A stretch of DNA of 64,000 nucleotides from Fulvia fulva (taxonomy: Eukaryota; Ascomycota; Dothideomycetes; Mycosphaerellales; Mycosphaerellaceae): assembly GCF_020509005.1 (NCBI RefSeq), contig NC_063014.1, forward strand, positions 124,001-188,000, written 5' to 3'. The notes under the pieces are model-generated. The model saw only the letters and a program-made list of their open reading frames with translations, ran no database searches and was not told where the DNA came from. A program made the position numbers and the translations under genes. Positions 30,848 to 41,499 of the stretch are shown here, in pieces. How positions within the stretch are numbered: position 1 is the stretch's first letter; the number at the start of each line of letters is the position of its first letter.

Positions 30848-32339
30848 TCAGAATCTGTTGTCCGAGGTGAAAAGCAGCAGCGCTAACGAGTGCCTGATCC
30901 ACAGTCCAGCCAGGCCACAGGCGGTCTGCATCACGAGGATTTCTAATGCCAGTCTGTCTTCGCGAAGAGGACCCCTCCACACCAGCCAGAGATTCAGAAT
31001 GGTCAGATTGGTCGACTCTGTAACTCGGCCGCGGTCATTGACGACGACCCGCACCAGCTTCAGTGTGTGTAGCAACTTCAGCACCTCGCCAACGATTGGT
31101 CGCAGTGGCTTGGTCTCCGTAAAAGTTGCGACAGACGGTTCCAGCAAACCCGTCCGGGCGTTAAATCGTGGCATTCGATGCCGGGGACACGGCACGATAG
31201 CAAACAGCTGCGGTGCTGAGTAAACGAAGTTGAAGATTTGAGGGATGAACAGCAGCAACAATGTCTTACTGAAGTGCCCGAGGATTCCGACAACCGCAAA
31301 CACCATGCCTGCAAAGTAGCAGTATGTGTCTCCAACAAAAACCTTGGCAGGGAACCAGTTGTGCTGTAGGAGAGCGATTGAAACTCCGATGAACGGCAGC
31401 AGTAGGTAGACGCTGAACAGATGCGACTCCGCAGCCGGATGCGGTTGGTGTACAGTCGGTAAGAGGTACAACGCATCGTTCAGCACGATCAGCAGAGCAA
31501 TAACAATGGACTGACCGACTTCAATGCCATTGACTCCCGCCAAAATGTTGATGCTGTTGGGACAGAAGATGGCTACTGCAGCCATATAGGCGTAATAAAG
31601 CGCACCAAGGTCGAGAAGTTCGCCAAAGTAGGCTCGCAGCGGTAGCGGTACGACCACGTGAGTGACGCCAAAGTCCACAAAGTACAGGCCTAGCATTGGC
31701 AATGCAGCAAAAGCCGGGATGAAGAACTTGTGTCGCCATCGCATGTCGAAGGAGTCGTCCAATATCCCCAGAATGATGACGGACGCAATGGTGCCGTATG
31801 CGAAGCCATAGGAGGCGAGCTGAGCAAGCGGTTAGTTGCGTCGCACGGCATATAGGGGAAGGTCACCACCACAAACCTTTTCCAGCGGGAACCGGTGGAG
31901 AAAGCGTCCTGTCTCAATCTGTTGTGCCTCCAAGATGCGATCCTTGTTCCCAGCCCCAGACGTCACCTCAACGATGACACGCTTGAAGGCAAACGGCAGG
32001 AAATTGATGACGGCCAACAGGTATACGAGGGCGCATACCAAACCCATGCATTCTGGACTGTCGGCATTGTCAACGGCAGCTGAAACAGTTCGGCCTGAGG
32101 AATGCTTACATCTCAATGGGATTCTTCTTCGATAGATCTTTCCCCTTGTAGCCTCGATTGAGAAACACATCGCCGGTCCATCTGATCACGCAGTATGAAA
32201 ATGCAAATGCCAGGCCACTGATGGCCAATGAGGCGAAGAGAGGTTCTCCATCACTTTTCCAAGCATTGAACAGAACAGCGAAGCATAGAACGGCAAGACC
32301 CGAGAGTGAGTACGTCTCCGTACCGCTCAAAGGCTGCAT
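30848..32339 (-). CDS. ALG7: UDP-GlcNAc:dolichyl-phosphate GlcNAc-1-phosphate transferase
   Basis: Three exons (32339-32110, 32057-31877, 31819-30848) give 460 residues; introns of 52 and 57 nt. The joins restore KKNPIEIPECMGLVCALVYL and LEK|LASYGFAYGT, both typical of ALG7. The protein transfers GlcNAc-1-phosphate to dolichyl phosphate on the ER membrane, the first step of N-glycan assembly and the target of tunicamycin. Visible hallmarks are the catalytic-loop ILDDSFDMRWRHKFF, CPNSINILAGVNGIEVGQS, and KVFVGDTYCYFAGM, with about ten hydrophobic segments. The MQPLSG start is chosen because the upstream in-frame residues are not family-like. It is divergent from SEH1 with 326 bp between starts. 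Confidence 0.94.
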
Positions 32340-32665
32340 GTCTGGTTCTGCTTTCTTTTGAGCGTGCGTTGGCCATGATATAATGTGGTGGACGATTTCA
32401 AAGTGACGCGAAGGCCAGGTGTCGGATTGAGTTCGTCGGACAGGGATCGCGGGCCGTCCAGCCACATCGCGCTTGCACCGCGAATCCATCCTTGGACGTG
32501 TCTTGGATCTTCGTCGACTTCATCACTGTCATCATTATGGCTGTACGGGTTGTGGTGAGCGACTAAACTAAGTACTGTTGCTGAATACAATGGTGGCAAT
32601 GAGTTGCGGAAGTGTCAAGTGACCGCCTAAACAAACATCGTGAACACTGACTTGATATCATCACG
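32340..32665. promoter_or_regulatory. Divergent promoter region, ALG7 / SEH1
   Basis: 326 bp between divergent ATGs. It must hold both promoters. No convincing TATA box was seen. Confidence 0.5.
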
Positions 32666-33811
32666 ATGGCCAGCAATGGCTTCCACAAGTTCTCGCATGG
32701 TCATCAGGACCTTCTCCTGGCTGTAAGCTACAACTTCTATGGCACTCGCATGGCCACAGCCTCCGCAGATCACAAAGTAAAAGTGTGGGATCGGAACGAA
32801 AAGACAGGCCAATGGGTGGTGACTGATGTATGGACCGCCCACGATGCTGAAGTTACAGATGTCAGGTGGAACGGTCCATTTGTAGGCGAGCATCTGGCCA
32901 CCATTGGCGAGGATGGCTTACTCAAGATTTGGCAAGAAGACGTCAACGAAGCCCCCAACTCTGGCAAAAGATTCAAGAAGATCTGCCAGAGGACCTCAGA
33001 GCACGGAGTACCGTTTATGTGCCTAGACTTCAAGAACATCGGCACAGAGACATATCTCGCCGTCATAACCCGCGATGGCTACCTGACCGTCTTCGAACCA
33101 GCAGACCACGACGACCTTTCAGCATGGCGAGTCATGTGGTCCGACTACCTCACCAAAACACCACCACGGACCGAAGAAACCGCCTTCCGCCTAAGCTGGC
33201 ACAAGGAGAAAATCCCCGCCTGGACAGCAGTACTCTCCGGCCTAGACCGCAAAAGCCTCAGCCTCGCAGTCGCCATCGGCACCTCAGTCAAAGTCTTCCG
33301 CACCGACAAAGACCGCAAATTCTACACCGCCGCGACCCTAGACGGCGCCAGCGCCCTCGTCCGCGACGTCAACTGGGCCAACGGCAGCATGCGCGGCTTC
33401 GACACCATCGCCACAGCAAGTAAAGACGGCCACGTCAGAATCTACGAACTGCACACTCCTGGCGCCTCATCCCTCACCACCAGCCTCAACGGCTCAACAG
33501 CCGAACCCACCGCATCACAAGAACACTCCCCCGCTACACGGCCAGCCTTATCAGGGATCGGTGCAGGACTCGCGAGTGGAGCGCGAGGCAAGCGGGATGA
33601 CAGGACGGGAGGTCCGGGCGCTGTCAAGCAGGATGTGAAGCTTGTGGCGGAGCTTGACGCAGACAAGCTTACCCCATGGCGGGTGACGTGGTCACCGAAT
33701 GCGGACATTTTGCTGGCGGCGGGAGATGATGGGACGGCGAGGATGTGGAAGAAGTCGGTTGAGGGGAAGTGGTTGGAGGCTGCGGAGATTGATGCGTTGG
33801 CGGGCTCGTGA
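32666..33811 (+). CDS. SEH1: Nucleoporin SEH1 (WD40 protein)
   Basis: A single exon encodes 381 residues. The start FHKFSHGHQDLLLAVSYNFY followed by GTRMATASADHKVKVWD is typical of SEH1, and WD40 repeats continue: HDAEVTDVRWN, GEHLATIGEDGLLKIWQED, MRGFDTIATASKDGHVRIYE, LTPWRVTWSPNADILLAAGD and DDGTARMWKKS. SEH1 is shared by the Nup84/Y complex of the nuclear pore and the SEA/GATOR2 complex that signals to TORC1 at the vacuole. A low-complexity insert (SSLTTSLNGSTAEPTASQ and on) lies between the fifth and last repeats. No intron is needed. It is divergent from ALG7. Confidence 0.92.
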   Translation: MASNGFHKFSHGHQDLLLAVSYNFYGTRMATASADHKVKVWDRNEKTGQWVVTDVWTAHDAEVTDVRWNGPFVGEHLATIGEDGLLKIWQEDVNEAPNSGKRFKKICQRTSEHGVPFMCLDFKNIGTETYLAVITRDGYLTVFEPADHDDLSAWRVMWSDYLTKTPPRTEETAFRLSWHKEKIPAWTAVLSGLDRKSLSLAVAIGTSVKVFRTDKDRKFYTAATLDGASALVRDVNWANGSMRGFDTIATASKDGHVRIYELHTPGASSLTTSLNGSTAEPTASQEHSPATRPALSGIGAGLASGARGKRDDRTGGPGAVKQDVKLVAELDADKLTPWRVTWSPNADILLAAGDDGTARMWKKSVEGKWLEAAEIDALAGS

Positions 33812-34458
33812 TGGGTGGCAGTGTGACCACTGGTGTGTTGCACTGAAGCGTCATCGCTCAGCTTCGACTGGAAGACGCGGTACTGCAACTACTGGCGGCG
33901 GCGCAGGGATCCCTAAGGGCGTGTCTGGTTCACCAAGGACGCTGGAGCTACTGGCTATTGGTACTCATGCGGTCCCTTCCTCGCGACCTGGCTCTGAGCA
34001 TGTCATTCACGACTTGATAGCAGGAAGCCAGTAAAGATGTCGTGGATGTCCCGGATCAGAACCGAGCCAGGCAACATTGCGCAACCATGAGATCCAGATC
34101 CACGCCATCGCACAGCAGAAGATCACGCTGGTACACCGCAGACAAACAACACCACCCAGCTTTCGCAAGTTGTACTCCACGCTTCTGCCATGTGGCTTGT
34201 TGCTCGCACTACCAAGATACTAGGCACAACAGCCGTGATAGTTTTACATATCTATGATACACTGTATTATCCAATCCACACCCCCAAACGCCTTGCCAAA
34301 AATCACCCGTCTATATCCTCTATATTCATGTATGCTGAGATGCGAACCTTCTCTTCTTGTACTACACTGGGATACCCATGCACGTCGTCGTCGTCGTTCT
34401 CTTGCTCTTCTGTCTCTCCACTATCCTGGTGGATAGTTCTGCTCTCCAAAGGGTGTTT
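33812..34458. other. Intergenic DNA, convergent 3' regions
   Basis: About 650 bp between the stops of SEH1 and the next gene. A short GTC-repeat (cgtcgtcgtcgtc) occurs near 34382-34396. No gene seen. Confidence 0.45.
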
Positions 34459-35471
34459 CTACTCCAACTGTTTCTGAAACCTCAACCGCAGACTATTATT
34501 CACAACCCCTCCAAACCCAAACGCCGGCACAATCCTACACATCCTCGCCAAACTGCTCTTCAGCCAGTCCACTCGTACCTTTTGCAAGCGATCGCTGAAC
34601 GGCGTGCCTCCGTTGCGGTTGTACAGATCCAGTCCGTACAGATGGAATGGTGTCGAGATCAGCTGGATCGCAGCTGGCGCGAGGAATTGCGCTACTGATG
34701 CGCGGCTTATGTATCTCTCCGCAGCTTCTGAGAGAGGGAGTCGTGGAGCGATTAGAGGGGGGACGTTGAATGAGGCGAAGACAGTCATTGCGTCTCGTAC
34801 GGCAAATAGCGCATACGTAACAGGTGGTACAGGCCGAGCGGAGACCGTGCCGAACATTTTCGTGAAGTTACTATCCTTGATCATGGTGAGACCCAGATTC
34901 GCGCCAGAGGTGGCGATGAACTTCTCAGCGCCGTGTGTCGTCTTTGAAGCGGGCTGGGATTTCGTGGTGGATTTGAAGGTATCGAGGAAGTTCGCGGAGA
35001 GGTAGGTCCCACCATAGACCATGAGGATCAGGGCGAATGGTTTACCGGTGATGTAGAGGTGCGGACGGGTCAGGAGGTGGGTTGCGGAGGCTTTGATGCT
35101 TTCCATTAGAGGCCGCTTGCCGGAGGCGTTTTCCATGATTGCCCTGGTACATGTCAGTCTCCTTGCGCCGATGTTTCTTGATCCTGTCCTTGACTGAGCT
35201 GTTGGACTTACTTGTCTATCATGGACACCACCGGCGCTACTGTGACACCTGCAGTCAACGCACATGCCGCATCTACAGCCAAACGCTGAGAGATGTTCTT
35301 GGTATTCCACTCCCTCGCATCTTTCTGCAATTGCCCCATCCTACTCTTCAAGTCCCAGACCGGGATCGGCACTGTACGTGTATCTGTTTCAATCTTCTCT
35401 TCCGCTCCTCCTACAGTTCTACTTTGCACTGCAATGACCGGACGCTGCAGATCTTCGGCTGCGGCAACCAT
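34459..35471 (-). CDS. Conserved fungal membrane protein of unknown function
   Basis: Two exons (35471-35212, 35143-34459) give 314 residues; the 68-nt intron (GTAAGT..ACCAG) joins ..VVSMIDK to AIMENASGKRPLMESIK in phase. The protein has several moderately hydrophobic segments: LAVDAACALTAGVTVAPVVS, PFALILMVYGGTYLSANF, PPVTYALFAVRDAMTVFASF, RASVAQFLAPAAIQLISTPF. The order of short helices with basic loops, and motifs such as TMIKDSNFTKMFG, recall a mitochondrial-carrier-like fold, but the carrier PxDxxK signatures are not clear. I therefore leave the family open. Clean splicing and conserved-looking blocks make it a real gene. Confidence 0.78.
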
Positions 35472-36389
35472 ACTCGTTCGAACCCAGATATCGCGTTCCG
35501 CGCATGAGACGGACGTTTGGCTTCTCCAGAACCTGAGGCCTCAGGTGCGGTGATGCTGTGATGTGTAACGACTACCGCACTCCTCCCCACGGGGATGTGA
35601 GATGGCAATGGCGGAGAAAGAGAATGTTTAGGCAGCTCTCTAGCTTAGCTTTTACTTTTGCGGCTCTGCTGAGATGGAAAATCGCGCGCTTGTCGCTTGC
35701 GATGCCGGGAGGACGGCCGTGTGTGACCGGTTTACGGCTACCGATAGGCCAAGCACACATCTGTGCATGTTACGTCCTGGTTGGGGGCCACATGCTCGAC
35801 ATGGAAGAAGACTATTACAAAGATGTGTCAGGCCTTGTTATTGGGGGCGTTGGAGTTGACCATTTAGGGAAGTGCTACAGAAGCTTTCCGAGAAGTCATG
35901 ATTGACTTCATGTTTCGGCGTGTCTGTCCTCTCCATCGGTAGAAAATAGCTGGTACCGATACCGATACCGATGATGCTGGGACGCTTCAGACGTGGTCCC
36001 GGAACTATGATCGTCGCTGCACAAAATACATCACTTGCAACTTAGCTACTACGCTTCAGTCCTACTAGAGACATGTCAATGGCGCTTTCTCCATGTCTGT
36101 CCTTCGCGTACGCGCTGTGGCGGTAGACTGCGTGGAATTTTTGGCTGCTGTTGGACTTTGCTACAATTCACGAGCTACTCTGTCCACCCTGTGCCGGAGT
36201 CTCGTGATCAGACGCGGCTGCGAAGAGATTCGAGGTCTTACTTCACGCCGAGTTGATGCTCACAGAATGCCCGTCCCTTGCGCCAAATTTCCTTGGTGCG
36301 TTAATTGGTCCTTTTAACGACCCAGTATTCGCTTCCTTCGCAGACCTTCCCTTTATCTTATTCCTCGACCCGACTTCTGCATTTACTGG
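35472..36389. other. Intergenic DNA, no gene seen
   Basis: About 920 bp between the membrane-protein gene start and the PAP2 gene stop. A plus-strand frame at 35558-35905 (115 codons) has no domain. The short tandem accgataccgatac at 35953-35970 is the only repeat noted. Confidence 0.4.
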
Positions 36390-37642
36390 TCATATTCCCC
36401 CACCACGAGCATAATATCGTTCGCCGGTACTTGGAATGGGCTTCTCGGCTCTGATGATCCAAAGGAACGCATCCTCGATCGGTAGTAGGACGAAGAAGAC
36501 CTTGTTGCAAGCAAAGGCTATACAGCAACAGAAGAACGCCATCAATGCATCTAGCCAGAAGTGGTTGGAAGTGGCGATGATGGTCACCAGCAATATGCAA
36601 GAATACGACACCCCCAGCAGCAAGTAGAAGGATTTCCAGAATATCGACTTTCGGCTTTCGTACTTCTCGAACCTTGTCCGGAGAATACCAGAATGGTACA
36701 CGAGGGTGCAGCCGATGATGAAGGAGTAGCCAAAGTGCATGCTAGGCATAGCTGCCAATGCGTTCACATACTTGCCGGCTTGCCACAGACTCTCGGCATC
36801 CTCCATGTGGACCGTGTCCAGGAAGCCATATTCCTTCGGAAGCAGGCGAGGAGGCATCGTCGGAAAGACAACAAAGGTGCAGAATGCCATGAAGTTGGTG
36901 AGAGTTATGGTCCGCCGTACTGTCGCAAAGGTTGTGTGCGAAGGAGCGGCATAGTAGTACCATACTATGAAGAACATCGAGCCTGGGATGTGGATCAGGG
37001 CGTAGAAGCGGTCCAGGAAAGTGAGAGCATCTTGATGGCCGTGCATGAACCACTGCTGGATATCTAGCTCACGCACGGGGAACATGAAGCTTAGCCAGCT
37101 GGATTGCTCGAGGTCGAGAATCGCCAACGCGTGCGCTCGGGCAGCTGTCCAAATGCCTTGGCCAGCAAAGATCTTGTTCGACAGTACTGTCGTCATGCGG
37201 TAAACGAGATAGTTGAGGACCCAGTAAAGCTGCTCGACGACGAAGGGGAACTTCTGGAACACCCGACTATGCACATGGGTCTTGAATCTGGAAGTGTTCG
37301 GCATGCGAATGATGCATAACCCACAGCAAGACCTCTTCTTGTACGACTGTTTCTCTGGCATTGGAATCGTTGATCTGTCATCGTCGTTGACGCTCGATGA
37401 GTACTCCATAAGCTCCTCTTCCACCACTGGATCACCTGGAGCACGATCGAGGATCGTTCGGTATACGCCTCTGTCACCTCCGAATAGCTGTAACTCCGGC
37501 GCCGTGTCCAGAACATGCCGCCGAACAGAATCGTAACGAAGATAACGGCCTCGCCCCAATTCGGAAGCTTGATCTCTGGCTTCGCGGTCCATGGTGGGTA
37601 TTCTGCCAGTACTGCAGGGTCCATCTTCAGTCTGTCACCCAT
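36390..37642 (-). CDS. PAP2-superfamily membrane phosphotransferase (inositolphosphotransferase-like)
   Basis: The main open frame starts at 37592, but the family start is upstream in another frame: ATG at 37642 gives MGDRLKMDPAVLAEYPPWTA and a membrane segment VIFVTILFGGMFW. A 59-nt intron GTTACA..CTCCAG would join MFWTRRR to SDPVVEEELME and give about 397 residues; these ends are my best fit. The PAP2 motifs are NALAAMPSMHFGYSF (the PSxH motif) and SNHFWLDA (HxxxD motif), with about six helices, as in the PF14378-type group that includes IPC synthase relatives. Such enzymes move phospho-head groups between lipids. Whether this one uses phosphatidylinositol is unknown. Confidence 0.82.
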
Positions 37643-39760
37643 TTTGCTGTCTTGCGATCGGCAGTCCGTGAGGGTCGTGTCGTTGGAACATGTGCCTCGT
37701 TGGCGAGAAGGATGTCGGCGAAAAAGACTGTCGGCTTCGTGAGTATCGTCAATGCGGGATCAGCTTCATGTGCTTGCGGGTATAGCCCGTCGAAGCTGCG
37801 GTGAATGCGCTGCAGGACGATATGTCGCCGACCTCGCCGTGTTCATGGTCAGTAGAAAGCAGGAAAGGACAAACGCTGCAAATGCTGTGAACGCCGAAAT
37901 GCTGGAAACATATGCAAAGCACGCACGCAACCAGTGCCAGGAAGTCAGCGCGAGCGACACGGCTTCATGTCCGCTGGCACACTCGTGCAACGAGCGTGTT
38001 TACCAGTGCGTCTTGCTGGTCAGGCTGATGGCGTAAAGATCGACGGGACTGCAACGGCTCGCGCACGCCACACCCGTAGCCCACGCGACCTTCTGCCTGA
38101 AGTGGCAGCGACGATATGCCGTGCTGTCGACATTATTGCTTAAGACTCGACATCTCGTCGAGCAGGATCGAAGTGTTCTTGATGAAACATCTTCTGACTC
38201 GATTACTTTGGACAGCGCAACACAAAGGCCGTGCGGGACACGTGACGTGGGCGACTACATCCTGGTATGCGGTGCCGCTCTCCCTCCACATCATCACAGC
38301 AGTCACATCGTTGCGACGAGCATATCCTGCCAGCTGATCTGTGATTCTGCCACCGGAAGGCCAAGCCAAGTAGCAATCTCATCAAACTTGCTGCGCGGCA
38401 ACACGACGTACGATGCTGGGCCACGGTCAGGGGAGTATACTACACTCTCCTGACTTGGGAACCGTAACAACCTTGGTAGGAGCGGACGTGTCATGGCCTC
38501 AACAGACTCCCAGATTCGTGGTCTTGACGGAGCATATCTGCGTTTCCATCTTCGCCAGAATATCACTGCACTGGTGGATTACTGCGCTGGGCAGCAGAAA
38601 GGAGCAGGTGCGATGTCAATCGGCAAGCGAATCTTCAACAAGCAATGCACGTCCGATACGCGTCTGCTAGGAGAATTTCTGGCTATTCACGCCGCCCGAC
38701 TACCGGAAGTCTCCATGTATCGAAGAGTATCGAAATGGATTACATTACGCTCGGCAGTGGACACTGCCCGTCGATTGGCAACGCTCGCGTGTACTTGCCA
38801 AAGCACACCCCATGAGGTGGCATTCCGCGACTGGCAAAGTCAACGAACTTGTCATGCTGATGTTCGCAGACGGCAGCTCTGGAATGGCAAGCGCCTGGGG
38901 GAAGAGTATCGCAGATCGGTGGTCTAGAGGTAAATGCGAGGTACATGCGAGACGTGTCTAAATGTGGTCATGTTGTTCCAGGCCCGCCAGCAGAGCATCG
39001 CGAAGATAGATCCACATGCGCACATGCCCTTGGTTTCACTAATTCTGGACACTGATACGCATGCTTTTAGCTTTGCGAGAACTGTCGGCAGCTGACAACG
39101 ACACAACTTGACCGTGACTCAAGCTGAGTGCGACTCAGTCAGACCACAACTGATCTTGATCCTGGTTGTACACTTCCCCGCCAGCCATGCACAGGGGCTT
39201 AGCGATTCCACGGAGAGCCAGAAGGAAGATCTTCCATTCGAGGGTTGCGTGTCCCCAGGAGATTGTGTACCGCCGGCATTTTTACTGCAACGTTCAATGG
39301 ACAACTAGACTTCCAAGATCTCGCATTTTGACGCGAGCCGAGTGTGCCGCTAGGCCTGGGGAAGCTTATGACCAAAAACGAGGGCACTATTTGTTGGCAG
39401 CCGTAAGGCTACATTCTGGTATCATGGGCGAAGGGTGAAACTGTGCGCTATTCTTGATCCGCTGCACGCACTGGCGCCAACGGATGATACCACCGGAAGT
39501 CCAAGCATTGCAATCAAAGCGTATCTCGTCTAGAATTGGGCCTGTTGGAATCATCCTACGACATTGGCTATTAGCCGCAGCCTCTTTGCCAAGATTACTA
39601 GTAGGTTCTAGGGCTCAGTATGGAAGCCTTGCCCCGGTCAACTACTATCACGTTAGAAGTGTGGGAAGTTATTGTACGGGCTCATATAGGGTGTTTCAAA
39701 AGCAGAGTGTGTATTGTATGTGTCTATCTAGAATAGACAAGTGTTGCTCTTGAAGAGGCT
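37643..39760. other. Gene-poor stretch next to the transposon block
   Basis: About 2.1 kb with no gene that can be supported. The longest frame, plus 38493-38927 (144 codons), has no recognisable motif; a minus-strand frame at 38303-38566 is likewise anonymous. Base composition is mixed and CpA/TpG dinucleotides are normal, so this DNA has not been RIP-mutated like the sequence to its right. Confidence 0.4.
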
Positions 39761-39762
39761 GT

Positions 39763-39782
39763 AGGTGACTAATCAGTCACCT
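39763..39782. repeat. Perfect inverted repeat at the edge of the transposon block
   Basis: AGGTGACT and its exact complement AGTCACCT flank a 4-base loop. It sits at the change from normal to transposon-derived sequence. It may be a terminal or target feature of the adjacent pogo-like remnant. Confidence 0.5.
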
Positions 39783-40480
39783 GATTCTTAGCGTACGTGG
39801 CCTCAAGTTTTGATGATGGGCTGTTGCCCGTGTGTACGCTCGGATCGCGACAACAACGCTATCCGTGCTGTTGTGGGTCCACTTAGCCCTCGCATAGCGA
39901 GTGCCTGTCACCCACTTAATATCGGGCTTGGCGGAGGGTCACGCACCTGATTTTGGGCGTAGCAGTCTCTTATTATCCCATGTTGTAATAGCCGTAACGA
40001 TGCCGCGTCAACACAGAGGGTGTAATAGGCCTTGTAGCCGCCCTGCTGGCTCTAGCAGTAGCACCAGCGTGTCCAAATACGCCGACGAAGAGCGCCAGAT
40101 TAGTGTTGTTCTTAAGCAGGCTTAAGAGCGTGTTAACGCGTTACTTCCACCTCTTATTAAGCACCTATATAACAAGTAACCGGCCGGACAGTCGATATAT
40201 TAGAGGGCGTGTTATCGATAGAGTAGGAAGCACGGTAGCCTGACCAATAGGGCTGCTATTAGGGGCAATCTTTCGGACATCTAGTCGGCCGCGTTAAAGC
40301 AATATCTCATTGATCGCGATCGAATAGAGCTGCCAATATCAAAGAGACTATTGACGGAAGTTAGTGAGCATATTGTTAAGCGATCGCTACTACCGGACGA
40401 AGTGTTTAGGCCCTTCGGCGATAGATAGGCTAAACGGTAGCTTAAGAAGTATTAAATAGGTACGGGTGGATAGTAGCGGA
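39783..40480 (+). mobile_element. RIP-degraded pogo/Fot-like transposase remnant (N-terminal part)
   Basis: A frame from about 39999 reads MPRQHRGCNRPC and on to KYADEERQISVVLKQA, then continues through TAG/TAA codons as LKQYLIDRDRIELPISKRLL and FRPFGDR*AKR*LKKY. This is the arrangement of a Tc1/mariner pogo-Fot transposase N terminus: a DNA-binding helix-turn-helix ending in the GxxWxxRFxxR pattern, with both Trp codons now TAG. The catalytic DDE part is missing. The left end is taken at the change in composition, the right end where Copia LTR sequence seems to start. Both are approximate. Confidence 0.5.
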
Positions 40481-40699
40481 GTGGAGTAAGAGATCAATCT
40501 TTAACTGACTAATAGTACGAGCATGTAGCAATATATTAGGAACTAATGTATTGATTATGTTAGATGTCTATCTAAGCTAAAGGGGAGAGAAGGTATCTCC
40601 CTATAAGCTAAGTCATCGTAGATGCCTTAGGCTACTAGATCACTTCCTAATTGTTGACTCCCTTTAAGATACTACATCTTAACACTCCTACTTATCTCG
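40481..40699 (-). mobile_element. Probable 3' LTR fragment of the minus-strand Copia element
   Basis: Read on the minus strand across the Gypsy insertion, the Copia pol end (..NLLYEISRSVKM) is followed by a purine-rich stretch GAGATAAGTAGGAG and then TGTTAAGATG, an expected LTR start, at 40684 going left. The left end of this LTR was not found. TCTCG at 40695-40699 is the left target-site copy for the Gypsy element. This assignment is inference. Confidence 0.45.
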
Positions 40700-41217
40700 T
40701 GTCATAGTCTCCCTATAGAGTATATAGAAGGTAGGGACAGAAGAGCCTTAGAGTGCTCAGAAGTCGTTAAGAAGTAACAGTCTAGCTTAGTATATAAGCG
40801 CTAAGAATCATATGCCCCGTAATATTCACTACGGGACCTAGCCCTCTAAATTCACCCCTCTACTAAACCTTAACAGATTCACTTCGGCTCGTGACTATAT
40901 GACTTACGGCACTCCCGCGAGCACCCGCGACTACGCTAGACCCTAGAAGAAGTACGTAGAAGACTCGGAACGTAGAGTAGGTTAGAATAAGGTTTTGAGC
41001 AAAGCTACTAAGCGCGGCTTCGTACGGGTTAGCCCTATTAATGCGGGGACACGTACTCGCGAGGGTCGCGTATAAATATCTAGCCTTCCTAGGCCTCTCT
41101 TACTTTCTTCGTCTTTCGTTTTGTATAGCAATTATACTATACCCTTTATATCTGTACTTCGTACCTATATTCTCGCTTTTACCCTTATATCTTATAGGCT
41201 AGGCTCTCGCCCTAACA
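40700..41217 (+). repeat. 5' LTR of the RIP-mutated Gypsy
   Basis: 518 bp, same length as the 3' copy. Differences between the copies that I could see (for example GTGCTCAG/GTACTTAG, AGTAACAG/AGTGATAG, GAGCAAAG/GAGTAAAG) are all transitions, as RIP produces. A TATA-like GTATAAATA lies at about 41070. Confidence 0.92.
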
Positions 41218-41499
41218 TCACGAAAGACTAACAAACCGTCAACTACTCGAGTCATCCTTATAGGTGACTACGCTACCGATAGAGGTGTTAACCTCGACAA
41301 CTAGGACACTCTATTCTACTTTAGCGAGTAGACTAACATCCCCTTCTCGAACGCCGCTACCTTTAGTACCTAGGCAAACGCTAACCCCGATACCGCCTAC
41401 GCTCTTATTAACCGCACCGTCTCCTCTTTCCGCGAGACCGCCTAGCAGGTCGAGCAAGCGAACAACTAAGTAATATACCTTTAAGGTATTATAAACACC

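Noticed and set aside
38493..38927. 144-codon plus-strand frame as a possible gene
   Set aside because: No recognisable motif, no splice support and an overlapping frame on the other strand; kept only in the description of the gap.
39688..39702. AGGGTGTTTCAAAA as a mariner terminal repeat
   Set aside because: No matching inverted copy was found downstream; mentioned only as a possibility.
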